From positions 23,598,722 through 23,662,721 of the forward strand of contig OX291550.1 of assembly GCA_946406115.1 (NCBI GenBank): a stretch of 64,000 nucleotides of DNA, written 5' to 3'. Position numbers and translations under genes: made by a program. Shown here in pieces: positions 42,702-55,576 of the stretch (positions are counted from its first letter, which is position 1; each line of letters starts with the position of its first letter). Below the pieces are notes generated by a model. It worked only from the letters and a program-made list of their open reading frames with translations. It made no database searches and was not told the DNA's origin. The stretch comes from Apoda limacodes (Eukaryota; Arthropoda; Insecta; Lepidoptera; Limacodidae).

Positions 42702-44819
42702 GGTTTTTGAGGCTGCTTAACAATGCTTATAAATTAATTTTAATGAAAGATACAAACAAAACTTTAACAGTCATATTTAAATTGTTATTAAGTTTGTTCA
42801 ATGGTATTTCAACTTCTTGCTCCTTTGAGGGTTCTGTACCCAAAGGGTGCCAATGCCCAAGTAACACACATAGCTGTGGAGTCACCGGACTACAGAATAA
42901 TAATAAACTTGAAGCTGAACAAGCTAGCTGTATAAGGACTGTGTAGCTGGCTACAACTAGGGCCCCAAATTAAGCAGCCCTAAGCATGACTGAGGCTTAT
43001 TACCAGCTGTAGAGCTTTATACGGGCTGTAATAGGGCTTAGAAAACTATTAGACAGCTTTTAAATTATATTATTCAGCTCCTTTTATTCCTAAAAACAGC
43101 AATGCCTACGATTAGCTTCTTACATTCTCTAAAACAGTCAAGACATGTTTTATAGCTTGGCAACTTTATGTTTAATACAAAACGAAATATTTGCTGGCAA
43201 ATAATTTTTCGTGCAGATTGTGTGTGCATGTTTATCAACGGCGGCAACATATTTTACTAAATGTCCTCATCTTCACTTAATCTTAAGAGAAATAATTTTT
43301 CATATGTTTAATGTATCAGTTGATCAATGGTATTGCGGATGCCACTTTACTCTGAATGTATATAGGATAGATTTCAAATGTTTCACGCGCCTTCAAAATA
43401 ATACTGTTTTATTAAATATATTTTACAGGATAAATTTGGTGTACGAATTATTTATGGATATTGACACAAAATTATTTAACTTAAACTCATAAATTATCAA
43501 TAACAAATAATTTAGATTGTTTTATTACATTAATACTAACAAATATATTGAAAATCAATGTGAAATAATTTGGTATTTTCTTCATAAAAAATCGGTTCTG
43601 TTCAGCTCAAAATACATTTGACATTTTATTTTCTTTATAATGGCGATATTAAACTGTATTTAACAACTAAAGGCATTACTTTTGCTGTACAATGGAATTA
43701 AATATTTTTACGGCTGTCTAAGGGTGTGTTTTACGGATAAAGAAAACTTGTTGACATTCTCTTTCTGTCACACGGCGATAATAAACTCTATTTGACAGCT
43801 GAAAGCATTACGCTAGCTGTACATTGGAATCAAATAGTTTAAATGGCTGTCTAATGTTAAAAAGCAAGAGTACTTTTAGAGGAGGAAAAATTTTGATAAA
43901 ATATCTTTTCGTACATATAATTTTACATATAACTTAATTTTGTAATCCTAATGGTCTTGCCAACAAGTGAATAATTTTTAATAGTGCTTATACTTTTGTT
44001 CGTTCCCCAAACATATTGCGAGGTTATGAAAAAATATCACGATATCTTAACACCACTCCCCTATATTTACCCTCTAATAACTTTGGAGGCTTTACAATAG
44101 CTGATATTTTCAATTTATGCTTAAATATTTGAGTACAGTTTATATAACTAATTTTTAATTTAATTTACAGCTGAATGAGTCATTTAATGCTTTTATACAT
44201 CGTACAGCAGTTTTAGACATTCTATATTATGTATTAATCAGCTACTATCAAGCTTATTTAATAGTATTAGAATAGAATTAGTCCACGCCGAATAAAATCC
44301 AATGGTAATATTTGATTCTTTAATACAGCTCGCGGCATTATAAGGGTGGTGTCTTTTTCGCGTTCATCGGCTGTTTATATGCTTAAGTCTTCTAAACCAG
44401 CTAGTAGCTTCATATGTTGCCAGAGTCTGGAAAACAATGATTTCAAATTTTACACTCATGCATTATGTTGAATTTTTGACCATTATGCAGTCATTAGTCA
44501 ACTATGCCGTCTAACAGTAATACAGTAATCAGACTTGTTTTATCCTCTCTTCCAGCTTATATTACAGTATTTGACTGTAATATAGCTTGGCTTTGGATAT
44601 AATATACGCTAATGTGCTACTTGGGTGAGCCCTATTGCTAAGCCTAAACTGTTTGTCTATCTGTCTGTCCATTTGACCTTCTTAAAGGGCTCTTACTTTT
44701 GGAATATAGAGCGATGTAGATAGAAGCCTGAAATGTTTACCGTTCTTATAGTATAAAAGTCTACAACTACAACTTCTACTAATAACAAATTATAAAAACC
44801 GGAAAAGCGTTAATCGGGC
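42702..44819. other. GMC intron 1 of copy 2, agctgt-rich, with direct repeat
   Basis: Equivalent of 15161-17279. The direct repeat lies at 43618-43856. About five substitutions and one homopolymer change against copy 1. Confidence 0.5.
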
Positions 44820-46100
44820 TCGTGCATTACTTTCTGGTGAGTCAGAATTATCGGTGCGCGAATCCGACTCGTAGTTGGCTGTTTTTTAGGGTGCCGTAGT
44901 CAGCAAGGTACCTTTATAGTTTCGCCATGTCCGTCCGTCCGTCCGTCTATCCGTGGCTTAGTTAAAAACTACTTATACAAGAAAGCAGCAATTTGGCAGG
45001 AATATACACATTGATCAAGCCGACAACGTGTTAGAATAAAATTCACGTGAAATGGGGACGAAATTTTTTTTCTCGTCTACCCCATCGTGTGGGGTATCGT
45101 TGGATAGGAATTCGAAAAACATTGGCGGTATGCGCAGATCATATTTTGATTTAGGGCTCCGTTTGCGAAACATTTAGCTTTAAAGTACTAATTTTTGTTA
45201 CAGTCAAGTGTCTACCCCCTCTACTGGTACTCCCATATATACACATATACCTCCTCTAAATGTAAAAAAAATTACGGTGGTAGTGCATATGATGAATTTA
45301 AAAAGAAAACTCTCACGGGTAAGTTCACTTTACAGGCTAACGAGTAGGTAATAGTCGACCAAGTTAGAATGTACTTGGAAAAGTGAAATTTTAGTACAAA
45401 TTCCATTAAAAGTTACTTAAACAGGTATTAACAGGTAGACGCTTGAAATATTCACAGAGTATTTAGATATATATTCATTTTAAAAATAAATTGAATTAAA
45501 ATAAAACAAACATTTAAGAGGGGGCTCCCATACCACAAACGTGATTTTTTTGCCGTTTTTATAGACGGAACCCTTCGTGCTTAAGTCCGACTCGCACTTG
45601 GCCAATTTTTTTTTTTAATTATTAGTGGCCATTTTGTTTTATTTCCTAAAACAAATTGCGGTAAAACTTGTGATAAGAGCACTAAGCGTAATATACAGAT
45701 ATTACTTTGAAAATAAAATTACATGAATAGTGTCAAATACCTAATGAGTTATAGCCAACCAATCCAAGCTAATAATTAGTTCAGCTTAATCTGTACATAT
45801 AATAAAATGGTACAAAAGTCAAAACTGTACATTGAATATTTTTTTAAAAGAAAATTTGGGGTGTGATCATCGCTGTGATCTACAATCGATACCGAAGCCA
45901 AAAATATAGTTTTTAGAATTTTTGTCTGTCTGTTTGTTTGTATGTATGTTCGGGATAAACTCAAAAAGTACTGCATGGTTTTACTTCAAATTTGGCACGA
46001 ATATTATAAGGAAGTCGGGTCAACATATAGGCTACATATTATCACGCTATCACCTACGGGGACGGGGAGTGAATCTTTATTTCTTCAACGCTTTCTGTAA
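44820..46100. repeat. Three interspersed repeat fragments in GMC intron 1, copy 2
   Basis: Equivalent of 17280-18565: the (CCGT)n-bearing repeat (44820-45260), the minus-strand gactcgcg-family fragment (45420-45606) and the tctgtctg-type repeat (45900-46105). Two substitutions were noticed. Confidence 0.6.
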
Positions 46101-46405
46101 CAACGTGTAATCTAAAGACGCATATTTGACTTAATTATTAATTATTCTACTCACACATAGCCATTTATTTTATGTTAAAAAATCGTGTAAAGTCATAACT
46201 TAGATGTGTTATAATTTTTCACCATATAAAAATGTTTCCTATTTGTTAACTAGATATGGCATTGGCGTCGAATTAGATCGCGCTATGGTTTAGTTCACAA
46301 AAAGTGATGTTATAGTAAAGCGCAGCTAGTCTACTATAAGACAATTATTGTGTACCATTATTATAGTAGTTAGAATCAAGCTGTTGACGTTTGCTTTTTT
46401 TTCAG

Positions 46406-46545
46406 ATTTGGAAACTTTTAATTTTATAATAGTAGGTGCTGGGACGGTTACTTTCGGGAGTACTGTTGCTAATCGATTATCGGAAGTGGCAGACTGGAAA
46501 ATACTACTTATAGAGTATGGTGGAGACCCGCCTGTCGAAAGTATC
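46406..46545 (+). CDS. GMC oxidoreductase copy 2, exon with dinucleotide-binding region
   Basis: Sequence identical to 18866-19005. The acceptor AG ends at 46405 and the donor gtaagt starts at 46546. The expanded glycine motif GAGTVTFGS is shared, so the change arose before the unit was duplicated and the exon has since stayed the same in both copies. Confidence 0.93.
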
Positions 46546-46930
46546 GTAAGTACCTGTATGGCTAGGGTTGCCATAAATATTGGGAACTGATACGGGACGT
46601 TTAAGGTGATTTCACTTGAGATTATCAATAACTTTAAAATAACTGTATTTTGGTGCAAAATAGCAATACGAGACAAGGTTCTCAAATAAGATGACAGTCC
46701 CGTATATACGGAACGTATGGCAACCCTATGTATAGCTAATTATTTTTATTTTGTAAGCGCTTTTTTGCGACATGGTACTTAATATTGCCAAATCTTATGT
46801 TCAGTAATCAAGGTAACGTTATCATTAGTAACGTAACGTAATACAGACGAGTTTTTATACCCCGAATCCCGCTTTTTCTTATAATACTAGCTGTTTCTCG
46901 CTGCTTTGTTTGCATCAAGCATTGTTTGAT

Positions 46931-47020
46931 GGTTCCGTGGCTCCTGGGTTCGATCCCCGCACAGGACAAACATTTATATGATCAACATATATCTCTGTCT
47001 TGACTCTAGGTATTTTCTTG
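46931..47020 (+). mobile_element. SINE scrap in GMC intron 2, copy 2
   Basis: Equivalent of 19391-19480, with ggttcgatccc and the acaggacaaacattta run unchanged. Confidence 0.5.
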
Positions 47021-47125
47021 ATTCGTACTTTTCATAACGCTTATTTTTTTTTTGTTATTATAGTCCAGAACCTTAATTGTGTAAACCTGACTCACTTTTG
47101 ACCTGTTATTTGTTTTTACTTTTAG

Positions 47126-48691
47126 GTACCAGGATTGAACATCTATGGTTTGGCATCTAGTCCCCAATATGAATGGAGTTACCAAACAGTTAATGACAAC
47201 AAAACTAGCCAGGCACATAAAAATGGATCCGTTTACTGGTTCAGAGGCAAAATGCTTGGTGGAAGTAGTAGTACAAATTCTATGCTTTACTTTAAAGGGA
47301 ACGAAAATGATTACTTGAAGTGGTACTTAAATGGTAATAAGGAATGGCATCCAGATATTGTCAAAAAGTATTTCAAAAAAGCTGAAAGCTTACAAGACAT
47401 GTCGCTGTTAAAAAATAAGACCATTAGCAAAAACTATGGTCATAATGGACCTTTGGTAATAAACACATTTAACAGCACTTCAAGAAATCTAACTTTAAGG
47501 ATACTACAGTCCTACAATGAGTTAGGTATCAAAACTGAACTTGATGTAAATACAGCTAATAACATCGGGTCCGCAATTATAAGGGCCACAGCTGCTAATG
47601 GAAAAAGAGTTAGTTCTGCCACTGCGTACCTAATACCAATCCAGAATAGAATAAATTTGAAAATCATAAAAGACACTTTGGTAACCAAAATTCTTATTAA
47701 AGACGGATCAAAGGAAGCCTATGGAGTTGAGGTGGAACGCGAAGGCAAAAAAATGACGTTTTATGCATCTTTGGAAGTTATTGCCAGTGCAGGAACTATT
47801 AATACTCCACAACTTCTGATGCTTTCTGGAGTTGGGCCCAGGAAATACTTGGAATCAAAAAATATAACATGCAAGGTAGATTTACCATCAGTGGGAAAGA
47901 ACCTTCAGGATCATATTATGGTACCAATACCGATTTTTGGCAACAATTCAGCCTCAGAAGTGTCTGAATCTAAATTGGATGCGGCCTTATACCTCCATAA
48001 CCGCACTGGACGATTGGCTCAAACAAGTTTTGCTGATATTATAGCATATTATTCACAATCTGGGATAACGAAATTTCCCATGTATAAAGTGCATCTACGG
48101 CTGTTTGAAAAGAATTCTCCTAGGCTTCTAAAATATTTAAATATAGTTGGATATAAGCCATCGGTTACGGACTCTTTTGTAAGACAGAATAAGAAATCAT
48201 CTTTATACTTATTCCTATTGAATCTTTTACACCCACGTTCCAGGGGCGAAATTTTACTACGTTCTTCTAATCCCAAAGAGTATCCAGAAATTCACGCCAA
48301 TTACTTTAAAGACTACGCAGACTTGCAAGCGACTACAAAAGGAATTAGAATGTTGACCAAAATTGTTAATACTAAATTCTTTAAATCTATCGATGCCTAT
48401 GTTGGTAGAATAAAATGGGCACCTTGTGATAATTTAAAACTTGACAGTGATGAATATTGGGAATGTGTAGCGACAGCTACGGTTTATTCTGTGTACCATC
48501 AAGTTGGTACAGCTAACATGGGACCTGATTCTTTATCTTCTGTTGTGGATGACCACTTAAGAGTTCATCTAATGAGAAAACTAAGAGTTATTGATGCCAG
48601 TATAATGCCCAGTATAACAAGTGTAGGGCCAGTGTACTGGATTGGTGAACGGGCTTCAGATCTGATCAAGAAAGATTATAATAAAATTTAA
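47126..48691 (+). CDS. GMC oxidoreductase copy 2, main exon
   Basis: Open for 521 codons, same splice acceptor and stop as copy 1. It differs from copy 1 at 16 residues (numbering from the candidate ATG): E138K, S290T, K292N, L330I, T331M, G387K, A389H, T406I, Q411P, L418V, K439R, N462D, Q471K, A501D, G523Y and N534D (copy 1 to copy 2). Fifteen lie in about 740 bp. At several of these, copy 2 has the residue usual in the family: GTINTPQLLMLSGVG for signature 2, Tyr before the catalytic His (VYHQVGT), and MGPD. Copy 2 is therefore the better candidate for a working enzyme. Like copy 1, it lacks the GNTNAP segment that should follow DASIMPSI. Confidence 0.95.
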   Translation, partial: VPGLNIYGLASSPQYEWSYQTVNDNKTSQAHKNGSVYWFRGKMLGGSSSTNSMLYFKGNENDYLKWYLNGNKEWHPDIVKKYFKKAESLQDMSLLKNKTISKNYGHNGPLVINTFNSTSRNLTLRILQSYNELGIKTELDVNTANNIGSAIIRATAANGKRVSSATAYLIPIQNRINLKIIKDTLVTKILIKDGSKEAYGVEVEREGKKMTFYASLEVIASAGTINTPQLLMLSGVGPRKYLESKNITCKVDLPSVGKNLQDHIMVPIPIFGNNSASEVSESKLDAALYLHNRTGRLAQTSFADIIAYYSQSGITKFPMYKVHLRLFEKNSPRLLKYLNIVGYKPSVTDSFVRQNKKSSLYLFLLNLLHPRSRGEILLRSSNPKEYPEIHANYFKDYADLQATTKGIRMLTKIVNTKFFKSIDAYVGRIKWAPCDNLKLDSDEYWECVATATVYSVYHQVGTANMGPDSLSSVVDDHLRVHLMRKLRVIDASIMPSITSVGPVYWIGERASDLIKKDYNKI

Positions 48692-48729
48692 TGGCAGTAT
48701 GCCAAAGTAGTTCTGAAATGTATAAAACG

Positions 48730-48739
48730 AATAAATAAA
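48730..48739 (+). terminator. Polyadenylation signals for GMC copy 2
   Basis: Overlapping AATAAA hexamers about 40 bp after the stop codon, identical in position to copy 1. Confidence 0.7.
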
Positions 48740-48810
48740 ATAGACTTTTGCTTACGTCTATGATTTCAAAAATATTGTTGAGTAGTTACCCACTTATTGT
48801 TGTATTCGAA

Positions 48811-48868
48811 GTTATTAGATTTTTGAAGGGGCGGCACGGCGCGAGTGATGCCTTCAGAGTGACTGCCA
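48811..48868 (+). mobile_element. Jockey-like LINE 3' tail fragment, copy 2 (shortened)
   Basis: As at 21271-21370, but about 45 bp are missing after gcgagtgatgcc, so the tail joins directly to ttcag(a/g)gtgactgcc. Confidence 0.7.
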
Positions 48869-49200
48869 GTTTATTTGCCACCTAAGTGGTATAAAAAAAT
48901 ATTTAAAAAATTAAAAATTATACATTGCCGTCCATATAAATATTTTAAATGCAAAAGTAGCTTATTCTGTCTGTCTTTCTGTCTTTTACCTCTTCACGCT
49001 TAAACCGCTGCACTGCCAACGCTGTCAAGTGTGAGTCGGCTTTTTTTATAATTAAGAAGCTGCCGTTGAAATCCTACACCGATAACTAAATTTAGGGCGG
49101 GCTATGCGGGTCAAAGCTAGTATTGATATATATTTGTTATCGTATTCTCGAAAACGGCTTAAATAAACTCGATGATTTTATACTGAGCGATTAGGAATAT

Positions 49201-49490
49201 GATACGGAAATTTCACCAAAGACTCCTCAATAGCCTCGGGGCTAGAGCGCCGCCGGGGTGAGCTGCCTGTCCCAATCCTGCATCCTGAAGGATCCACATT
49301 AAAATGTGGTCAGGTTTTTTAGGTTGTTAATTTGTTGTTTTTATTTGAATGAAGTTTTGTATTTAGATATATTTATAAATAGTAAGTCCAAAGGGCGTAC
49401 GTATCTCTGCCAGAGATTTCTTCCCGCAAACTCAGAGAAAGAATCAAAAAAATAAAATAAAATAATAAAAAAAATAATAAAACGTCATTC
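49201..49490 (+). mobile_element. Probable retroposon 3' end, copy 2
   Basis: Equivalent of 21683-21965, with several substitutions. A different 30-40 bp precedes it (cgaaaacggcttaaataaac near 49150), which is absent from copy 1. Confidence 0.5.
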
Positions 49491-50850
49491 TATTGACTGA
49501 TGACATAGAGCAACCCATTTTTGTATATTTTGTTACCCATACGACAGTTTCATAAAATAAAGTTATAGTGATTGGGCTTTTGATAGTAATATCGTTCCGT
49601 TGGCACTCATTGCGTAAAGAACCACAAAAATTAAAATATGTGAACCACTGCTACTAATTCCTCTGCGTATAAAGGAACAGTTTTAAATAACTCTAATTAA
49701 AAGTTTATCGTAGCCATTATAAATCGAAATTTTCTATCGGAGCAGCACCTTTTTCAGTTGTTTGTTTTCAACGTGAAAATTTAGTCGGATATTATTAAAA
49801 GTTTTACACTTGAAGTAAATTTGAATAAAATTGGAAACTAACTGATAGATCGTAAATGAACATCGAAAATTCTAAATTTGAATCCTTGTTGATCTTTTAG
49901 TTTTAATTAGTTTAATAATCGGATAAAATTTTCCGGTTTGATATCGGGGAGGATTAAAAAACTTTTTTAGGATTCTGTACGCCTTGCCTTGCTAAACAGG
50001 GCTATTTTTTTACTAATGTTTTATATGTATATATATGTAGGTATGTTTCGGAATCGGCTCCAACGATTTGAGGTCGGTAGATCGATCTACCTAGGTTTCA
50101 TTTTTAGAAAACGTCATTTTATATTTTATCCGTGTTTTCAGGCAGTGAAAAAACAGAAAAATATGACTCTTTCTGACATCTATTGGCAAGTAGTAATACT
50201 ATTATTTTTACCGACACAGCAACACTAAAGCTACTTGACAATAGTTGGCGTTGTTTAGAAAAACGAGCAAACTCGGCCTTTCAGGTACTTTCAGTAATAT
50301 AAAAGACTAGCTGTTGTCAGCTGTCCTGGTTTGCGCAGGACGTTCCGATTTCTTCGCAAATATAGTTTTACAATTAAAAGAATGGAACCACGCTTTTAAT
50401 ACGCATTAGTAAAAACATGTTAAAAATAAGGACCTTCACATTCTGATTACCTAAAATTTCTCCATTAAAAAACTATCCTTTAACTACTTAATAGAAAAAA
50501 CATTTATTATTTAAAGTAAAGTCGGTTAAAGGTAATTTTGCAAAGTAGACATTTCGATCTCCAGATAATAAGCTTGCATGCCTATTTTCGATAGGCAGGC
50601 AGTAAATAAAATGTAAGTTCCAACTACAAAAGAATGATGGACAACTTCAATTCTTCTCTTTTAGTATTTCCCTTTAAGAGTACCTAAGCTAGTTTTGGGA
50701 TAATTTAATTTCGCTTTATTACATTACTATCAGAAATTTTATTATTATCTGAAACAAACTGTCTGTATTTTTTATTCACGATATATATTTTAGTTATTTT
50801 TGTCACTTTCTCCACCGAAAAATAAACTTTTAATCTAAAGGTGTGATTTC
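49491..50850. other. AT-rich non-coding stretch, copy 2
   Basis: Equivalent of 21966-23361. Most of the AT microsatellite patch is missing (near 50015-50040) and a short insertion with aaaacagaaaaatatgactc lies near 50149. A 79-codon plus-strand frame here (49989-50228) is created by these indels and has no domain. Confidence 0.5.
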
Positions 50851-51201
50851 AACCTCATATGGAGTACTGTTGGCATCTCTGGGTGGGTACACCCGGATAC
50901 CAGCTTGGCCCATTTGACTCGGTTCAACCCGTCGGTGGTTAGTTCAGTCTGAGGAAAGTCAAGATCAAGAGTACTGTAACCAAAAGACTGTGTTCAAAGA
51001 CGAACTGTGAAAATTGTCGACGATCCCAAACTCATTTGCCGTATCGAGCAGTCAGAGGAGAGACTTTGCCTCCCTGTGTGTGTTCTACCGCTTGTACAAT
51101 GGGATGTGTTCTGAGGAATCGTTCGAAATGATGCCAACGGCTACTTTCTACCATCACACCACTTGCCATCGGCAGGGAATTCATTCTAAAACTTTACTTA
51201 C
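50851..51201 (+). pseudogene. Jockey-like ORF2 C-terminal fragment, copy 2
   Basis: Same rearranged fragment as at 23362-23712 (HMEYCWHLW, then RRDFASLCVFYRLYNGMCSE). Confidence 0.8.
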
Positions 51202-51667
51202 ATTATACTGCATCTGTAAAAAGAGAATATGTTGTCGCAAGGCCGATGAAAACAGCGGTTGCCAGAAAGTGTGTAACTGTTTATAATGAATTTTAATGCA
51301 ATCCCTCGCCGCCAACCGCTCGAAAAATTCAATAGTAGATATATTCAATAATAGTAACAGCGAGTTATCGCTCTGAATATTATAGCTGTCAAGCGAAGAT
51401 GTAAGTGACGTTAGGAAAAAAAAAAGAATTGTCGTTTCAGTGTTCGTCTTACTATATTTGGGATTTGAAATCAAGGTATCTACAGACTTGGCAACACAGA
51501 CAGAAAAACATTTGTTGTTTGTTTTGCAAATAATTAGTTTGAAAACTTAATTTGTAACTCAAATTCAGCAAGCAGATTAGTATAATAACTTGTAAAAATG
51601 ACTTTTTTTCATCAAGCCTTTTTTCAATAATTTCTACACGATTTTATTGCACATATCGTAATTTTTA

Positions 51668-51888
51668 TAACTTTACGCGGGAGCACAGTTCGCGTTTACG
51701 TATGACGTCGTGTTGACGGCTAGTACCTACCTGTAAATTCAAGCCCCGCATTGGCTCGTTTCGTGTGCCAGAACGAGGAATCTAGGAGTATAAATCATCT
51801 TTGCTGTCAAGATTAGTAATTAACCTACTTTGAACACAGGACTACGATACGATATACAACTATCACTTATAATGATGAAGCTAGTATA
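51668..51888 (+). promoter_or_regulatory. Candidate orphan pol II promoter, copy 2
   Basis: TATAAAT at 51789-51795 and the ATGATGAAGCTA leader at 51872-; unchanged from copy 1. The flanking spans 51202-51667 and 51889-52212 show no gene. Confidence 0.3.
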
Positions 51889-52212
51889 ATAAAATACTTT
51901 AGTTAAAGATTACTATTAAGGAATTACAATAAAAAATAAAGTAAGGTCTAGAAGGTACTTATAGGTACAATAAAAGCCTCCAGACAATTTGGTAAAAGAA
52001 ATTTGAATTTCATTTCGATTATTTAAATAAAAGTCATAGGAAAGTTGAGAGGAGCGGGCCATTAGTGATGACGGAGATGGTCGGGAATTTCTGAATAGGA
52101 AATATTCGAGTCGCAACGCAACTGGAACATCACCATTTGTGTATCCATTATGACGTTTTATAAAAGCATTTTTGAATCATAACAATAAAAATACCTTTAA
52201 GCTGCAGCGTTT

Positions 52213-54442
52213 AAGGGTTCCGTACCCAAAACGTGCCAAATAAGCTGTATATTTTTGTCCGTTCGACCTACCTGAAATTTTCACAGAACTTTTGTTATTA
52301 TATATTTCTCAATAAGTATCAACTTAAGGATCATTTTTATGTTTTTGCTCTATCGTTACAAAATATAATATATACAAGTTTTAAAATAAAAAAGATAACA
52401 TGTGTAAACTCTATAGTGAATAATAAATAATAATAAGCGGTCAAGTGCGAGGCGGACTAGTGCATTCTGTGGCGGTGCTGCACCCTCTCAGTGCGAGAGC
52501 CCGACTCGGTCATGGCCGGCCTTTTTAGAGTTCCTGAAGTAAATAGCAAAAAAAAACGTCCTCATTATTTTGTCATGTTCATCTGTTGGGCTGTTGGTCC
52601 AATTTTTGTTTTTCCTATCTGTACGTTTTGGTATTTAGTGACATTAAGTACTCATTCACTATCTGGGCTTATTTTGGAAGAGTAGTTGTTTAACAAAGGC
52701 TTTAGAAAAGGATTAATCACAGAACAGCTAAAAAATATCCAATAAAATGGTTCAAAATATCTTCTTGCCTTAAGGCGCCGTATACTGCACACTATCGCCA
52801 TCACTAGATATTGTTTAGTTCTTCATATAAAATGAAAAATACTCACTAGTCAAACAATTATTATACTGTATTGTAGGGATTGTATTGTATTATATATACA
52901 GGATGGAAACGCTAAGTGATCTCACTTGATTATTTCGAAACCATACTTGATATCAAAATACTGATTATTGACCCTAAAAGTGCTTTATGAGCTCTGGTAT
53001 CACTAATGGTTAATAAAATAAATTACATCTAACCGAAAATTTTATGTTTTCAGCTTCCATATATTACATTTTATACATTACATAGCAAGCCAGCTAAACT
53101 GTAGTAGTCATACAGAAAAAAAAATACATAAAAAGTAAGTAAACTTTAAATTGAGATATTGCTATCGTCTGTTAATTATTATTGAACATTACAAAATGGC
53201 CGTTTAAAGGTATAACAAAAACATGATTAATTTAAATAATTTTAAATTAACAATGGAATAAGGGTTTTTTGATACAAAAACTGGTACGGATAGAACCCGG
53301 AAAAATCTGGTTTTGTTAAAGGCTAGTCCCGAAATTTTATCAGTACCGGTTCCAAATAAGCTAGTACATACATGCATACAAACGTATATGCATTTATGAA
53401 ATTTGTCACATCTGTTTAGAAGCCCGAATATACTGACATAATATGTATATATATATATAGTGCTATTATAAAAATATTGCATACATATAGGTCAAATTAA
53501 TAACCTTCTTTCTTTTGGAAGTCTGTTATTAAAAACATTTTCTTTTAAATTCTTCCTAATTGGAACGCACAGACAAACTTGAAATGAAATTCAGAATTCA
53601 TTTCGATCTACGTTATTAAATTTTCGTAACAAGCGAAAATGTTTTTCCGGCTGCTTTGTGGAGAAAACGAACTTAGCTTCACCGGATTTTGATATAATTC
53701 TATAATAGTACAAATTATCGTGCTTTTGTTTCTCCTGGTTCTTTCTAAAACTTGTTGATCAATTGACTGTCACTGGTCAATTTTTTTATTTATTTCTTCA
53801 TTGACTAAAATTAAATGCTAAGCTTTATCGTTTTGCATGAAATTCTAACCTAGTTTATAATACTGCAAGGATCTGTTCGTGATTGGTGGATAAAATGACA
53901 TAGAGATATAGTTAAGTAGGTATAAATGATGAAACTCTCCTGTCTTTTCCTTTGAATCATTTTAAGGTAAAGCATACAGTGACACACATGCGGAGACAGA
54001 TATATTTCTCTGATGAAATTATATGATATGGAATCCATTTTTGCATTTGCCTCTTTTAAGAATTACCTCAAGACAAATGGGCAAAGAAACAGACGGATAA
54101 AAGAATGTAAAAAAGCTACAAGGATTCCATTTTTGTTATTTGTCTCATTTGAAGATGTGACATAAAGCTACCAACAGACCAACTGCGAAATAGTACATAA
54201 CTATAACTATTAGTATAACTGTAGGTAACGAACAATGAAGGCAGACTAACAGACGATAAGATGTGTATGACGAAACTATACAAATCACATAGGTACTTGA
54301 TGATACCTATACAATAAAAGATAAACAGACGGATAGACGTGACGACACTTTAAAAAGTCCTGTTTTGAGATTTGGCTTATTTAATGGCCATATAATAACA
54401 AGCAGGCGGATGTACAAACATAGTGATCGTTGATCCCTCTTT
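52213..54442. other. Repeat fragments and AT-rich non-coding DNA, copy 2
   Basis: Equivalent of 24725-26954. It holds the decayed gttccgtaccc/agtgcgag fragments (52213-52548), unassigned AT-rich sequence, and the degenerate 70-95 bp repeats (53938-54413). Very few substitutions against copy 1 (one at about 52507). Confidence 0.5.
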
Positions 54443-54833
54443 AGGGTTCCGTACCCAAAGGGAAAAAAACGGGACCCTATAACTAAGACTTCGCTGTCTG
54501 TCTGCAGTTAGACAGTTAAAATTTTCATATAAGATGTATTTCTGTTGCCGCTATAACAACAAATACTAAAACACAGAATAAAAATAAATGTTTAAGGGGG
54601 CTCCTTAATGCGTGATTCTTTTGCTCGTTTTTGCTCTATATAGATAACGGCAACAGGCAGACGCTTAAAATATTCACAGAATATTTATTTATATACAAAA
54701 ATAAATAATTAAATTAAAATAAAACAAATATTTAAGGGGGGCTCCCGTACAACAAACGTAATGTATTGCTGTTTTTATAGATAATTGTACGGAAGCCTTC
54801 GTGCGCGAGTCCGACTCGCACTTCACCGGTTTT
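54443..54833 (-). repeat. Lepidopteran interspersed repeat (gactcgcg family), minus strand, copy 2
   Basis: Equivalent of 26955-27345, including the doubled gggggctcc block; one substitution near 54750. Confidence 0.7.
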
Positions 54834-55215
54834 CAATATATTTACTGTTATCCTCCATGAAAGTTTTGAAAAGTGACAGACACACGGACAGATGGTTGGT
54901 CGAAAATGATAAAATTTTAAAACAATTCTTATCTAGTCATTCAGATCACTAAAGAGAACAGCAAGAACTAGCTCGAACAAGCCGCCCGAACAATTAAAGC
55001 GGGGCATAGCGAGTACTTGCTCGAGTGAGCAGCCTCGAGGGGAAGAACCTCTCCACCTTACAGAAAACCGCGGCCATAATAACTCTAACATTGAGTAGTG
55101 TTCTGTGCCTGGCGGTGAGAAAGGTTGCCAAGGCTCTTTAAAGATTCGCTGCGCGGACAGTGGAGGACCGGCGGTGCTTGTTGCTGTCATTGGTCTGCGT
55201 ACACGCGGCGAGCTG

Positions 55216-55546
55216 GTACGACGGTTTAGTCTAAGTACTTGCCAGCCTTCGTACTTCCCCACTGCTGGGGCACGACCTACCCTCTTAAACGAAGGTGATT
55301 GGGCCATAGTCCACACGCGGGCCCAGTGCGGATTGTGGACTTCACATACGACATTTTTTTTTCTTAACGTAGGCAGGTTTCCTCACGATGTTTTCCTTCA
55401 CCGAAAAGCCAATGGTGTGAATAAATAAATCAGTGTACTTGAGAAATTAAGAAAAGACTCATTGGTTCACGCCGACCCGGGGTTCGAACCTCCGCAACTT
55501 GGAACGTGAAGTGAAATTAAACCCCTCGGCCACCACCGACTGTCTA
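55216..55546 (-). mobile_element. tRNA-headed SINE, copy 3
   Basis: Same as at 185-515, no change noticed. Confidence 0.65.
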
Positions 55547-55576
55547 AGTAACTTCTTTAAAAAAATAAGGAGACGC

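Larger units (their letters stand above)
27544..55031 (+). repeat. Tandem segmental unit, copy 2
   Basis: Full second copy, 27,488 bp. It is about 55 bp shorter than copy 1, mainly because of indels between the GMC stop codon and the microsatellite (copy 1 positions 21.2-22.8 kb). Elsewhere differences are single bases or homopolymer changes, apart from small clusters (39,480-39,710 and 47,794-48,530). Confidence 0.97.
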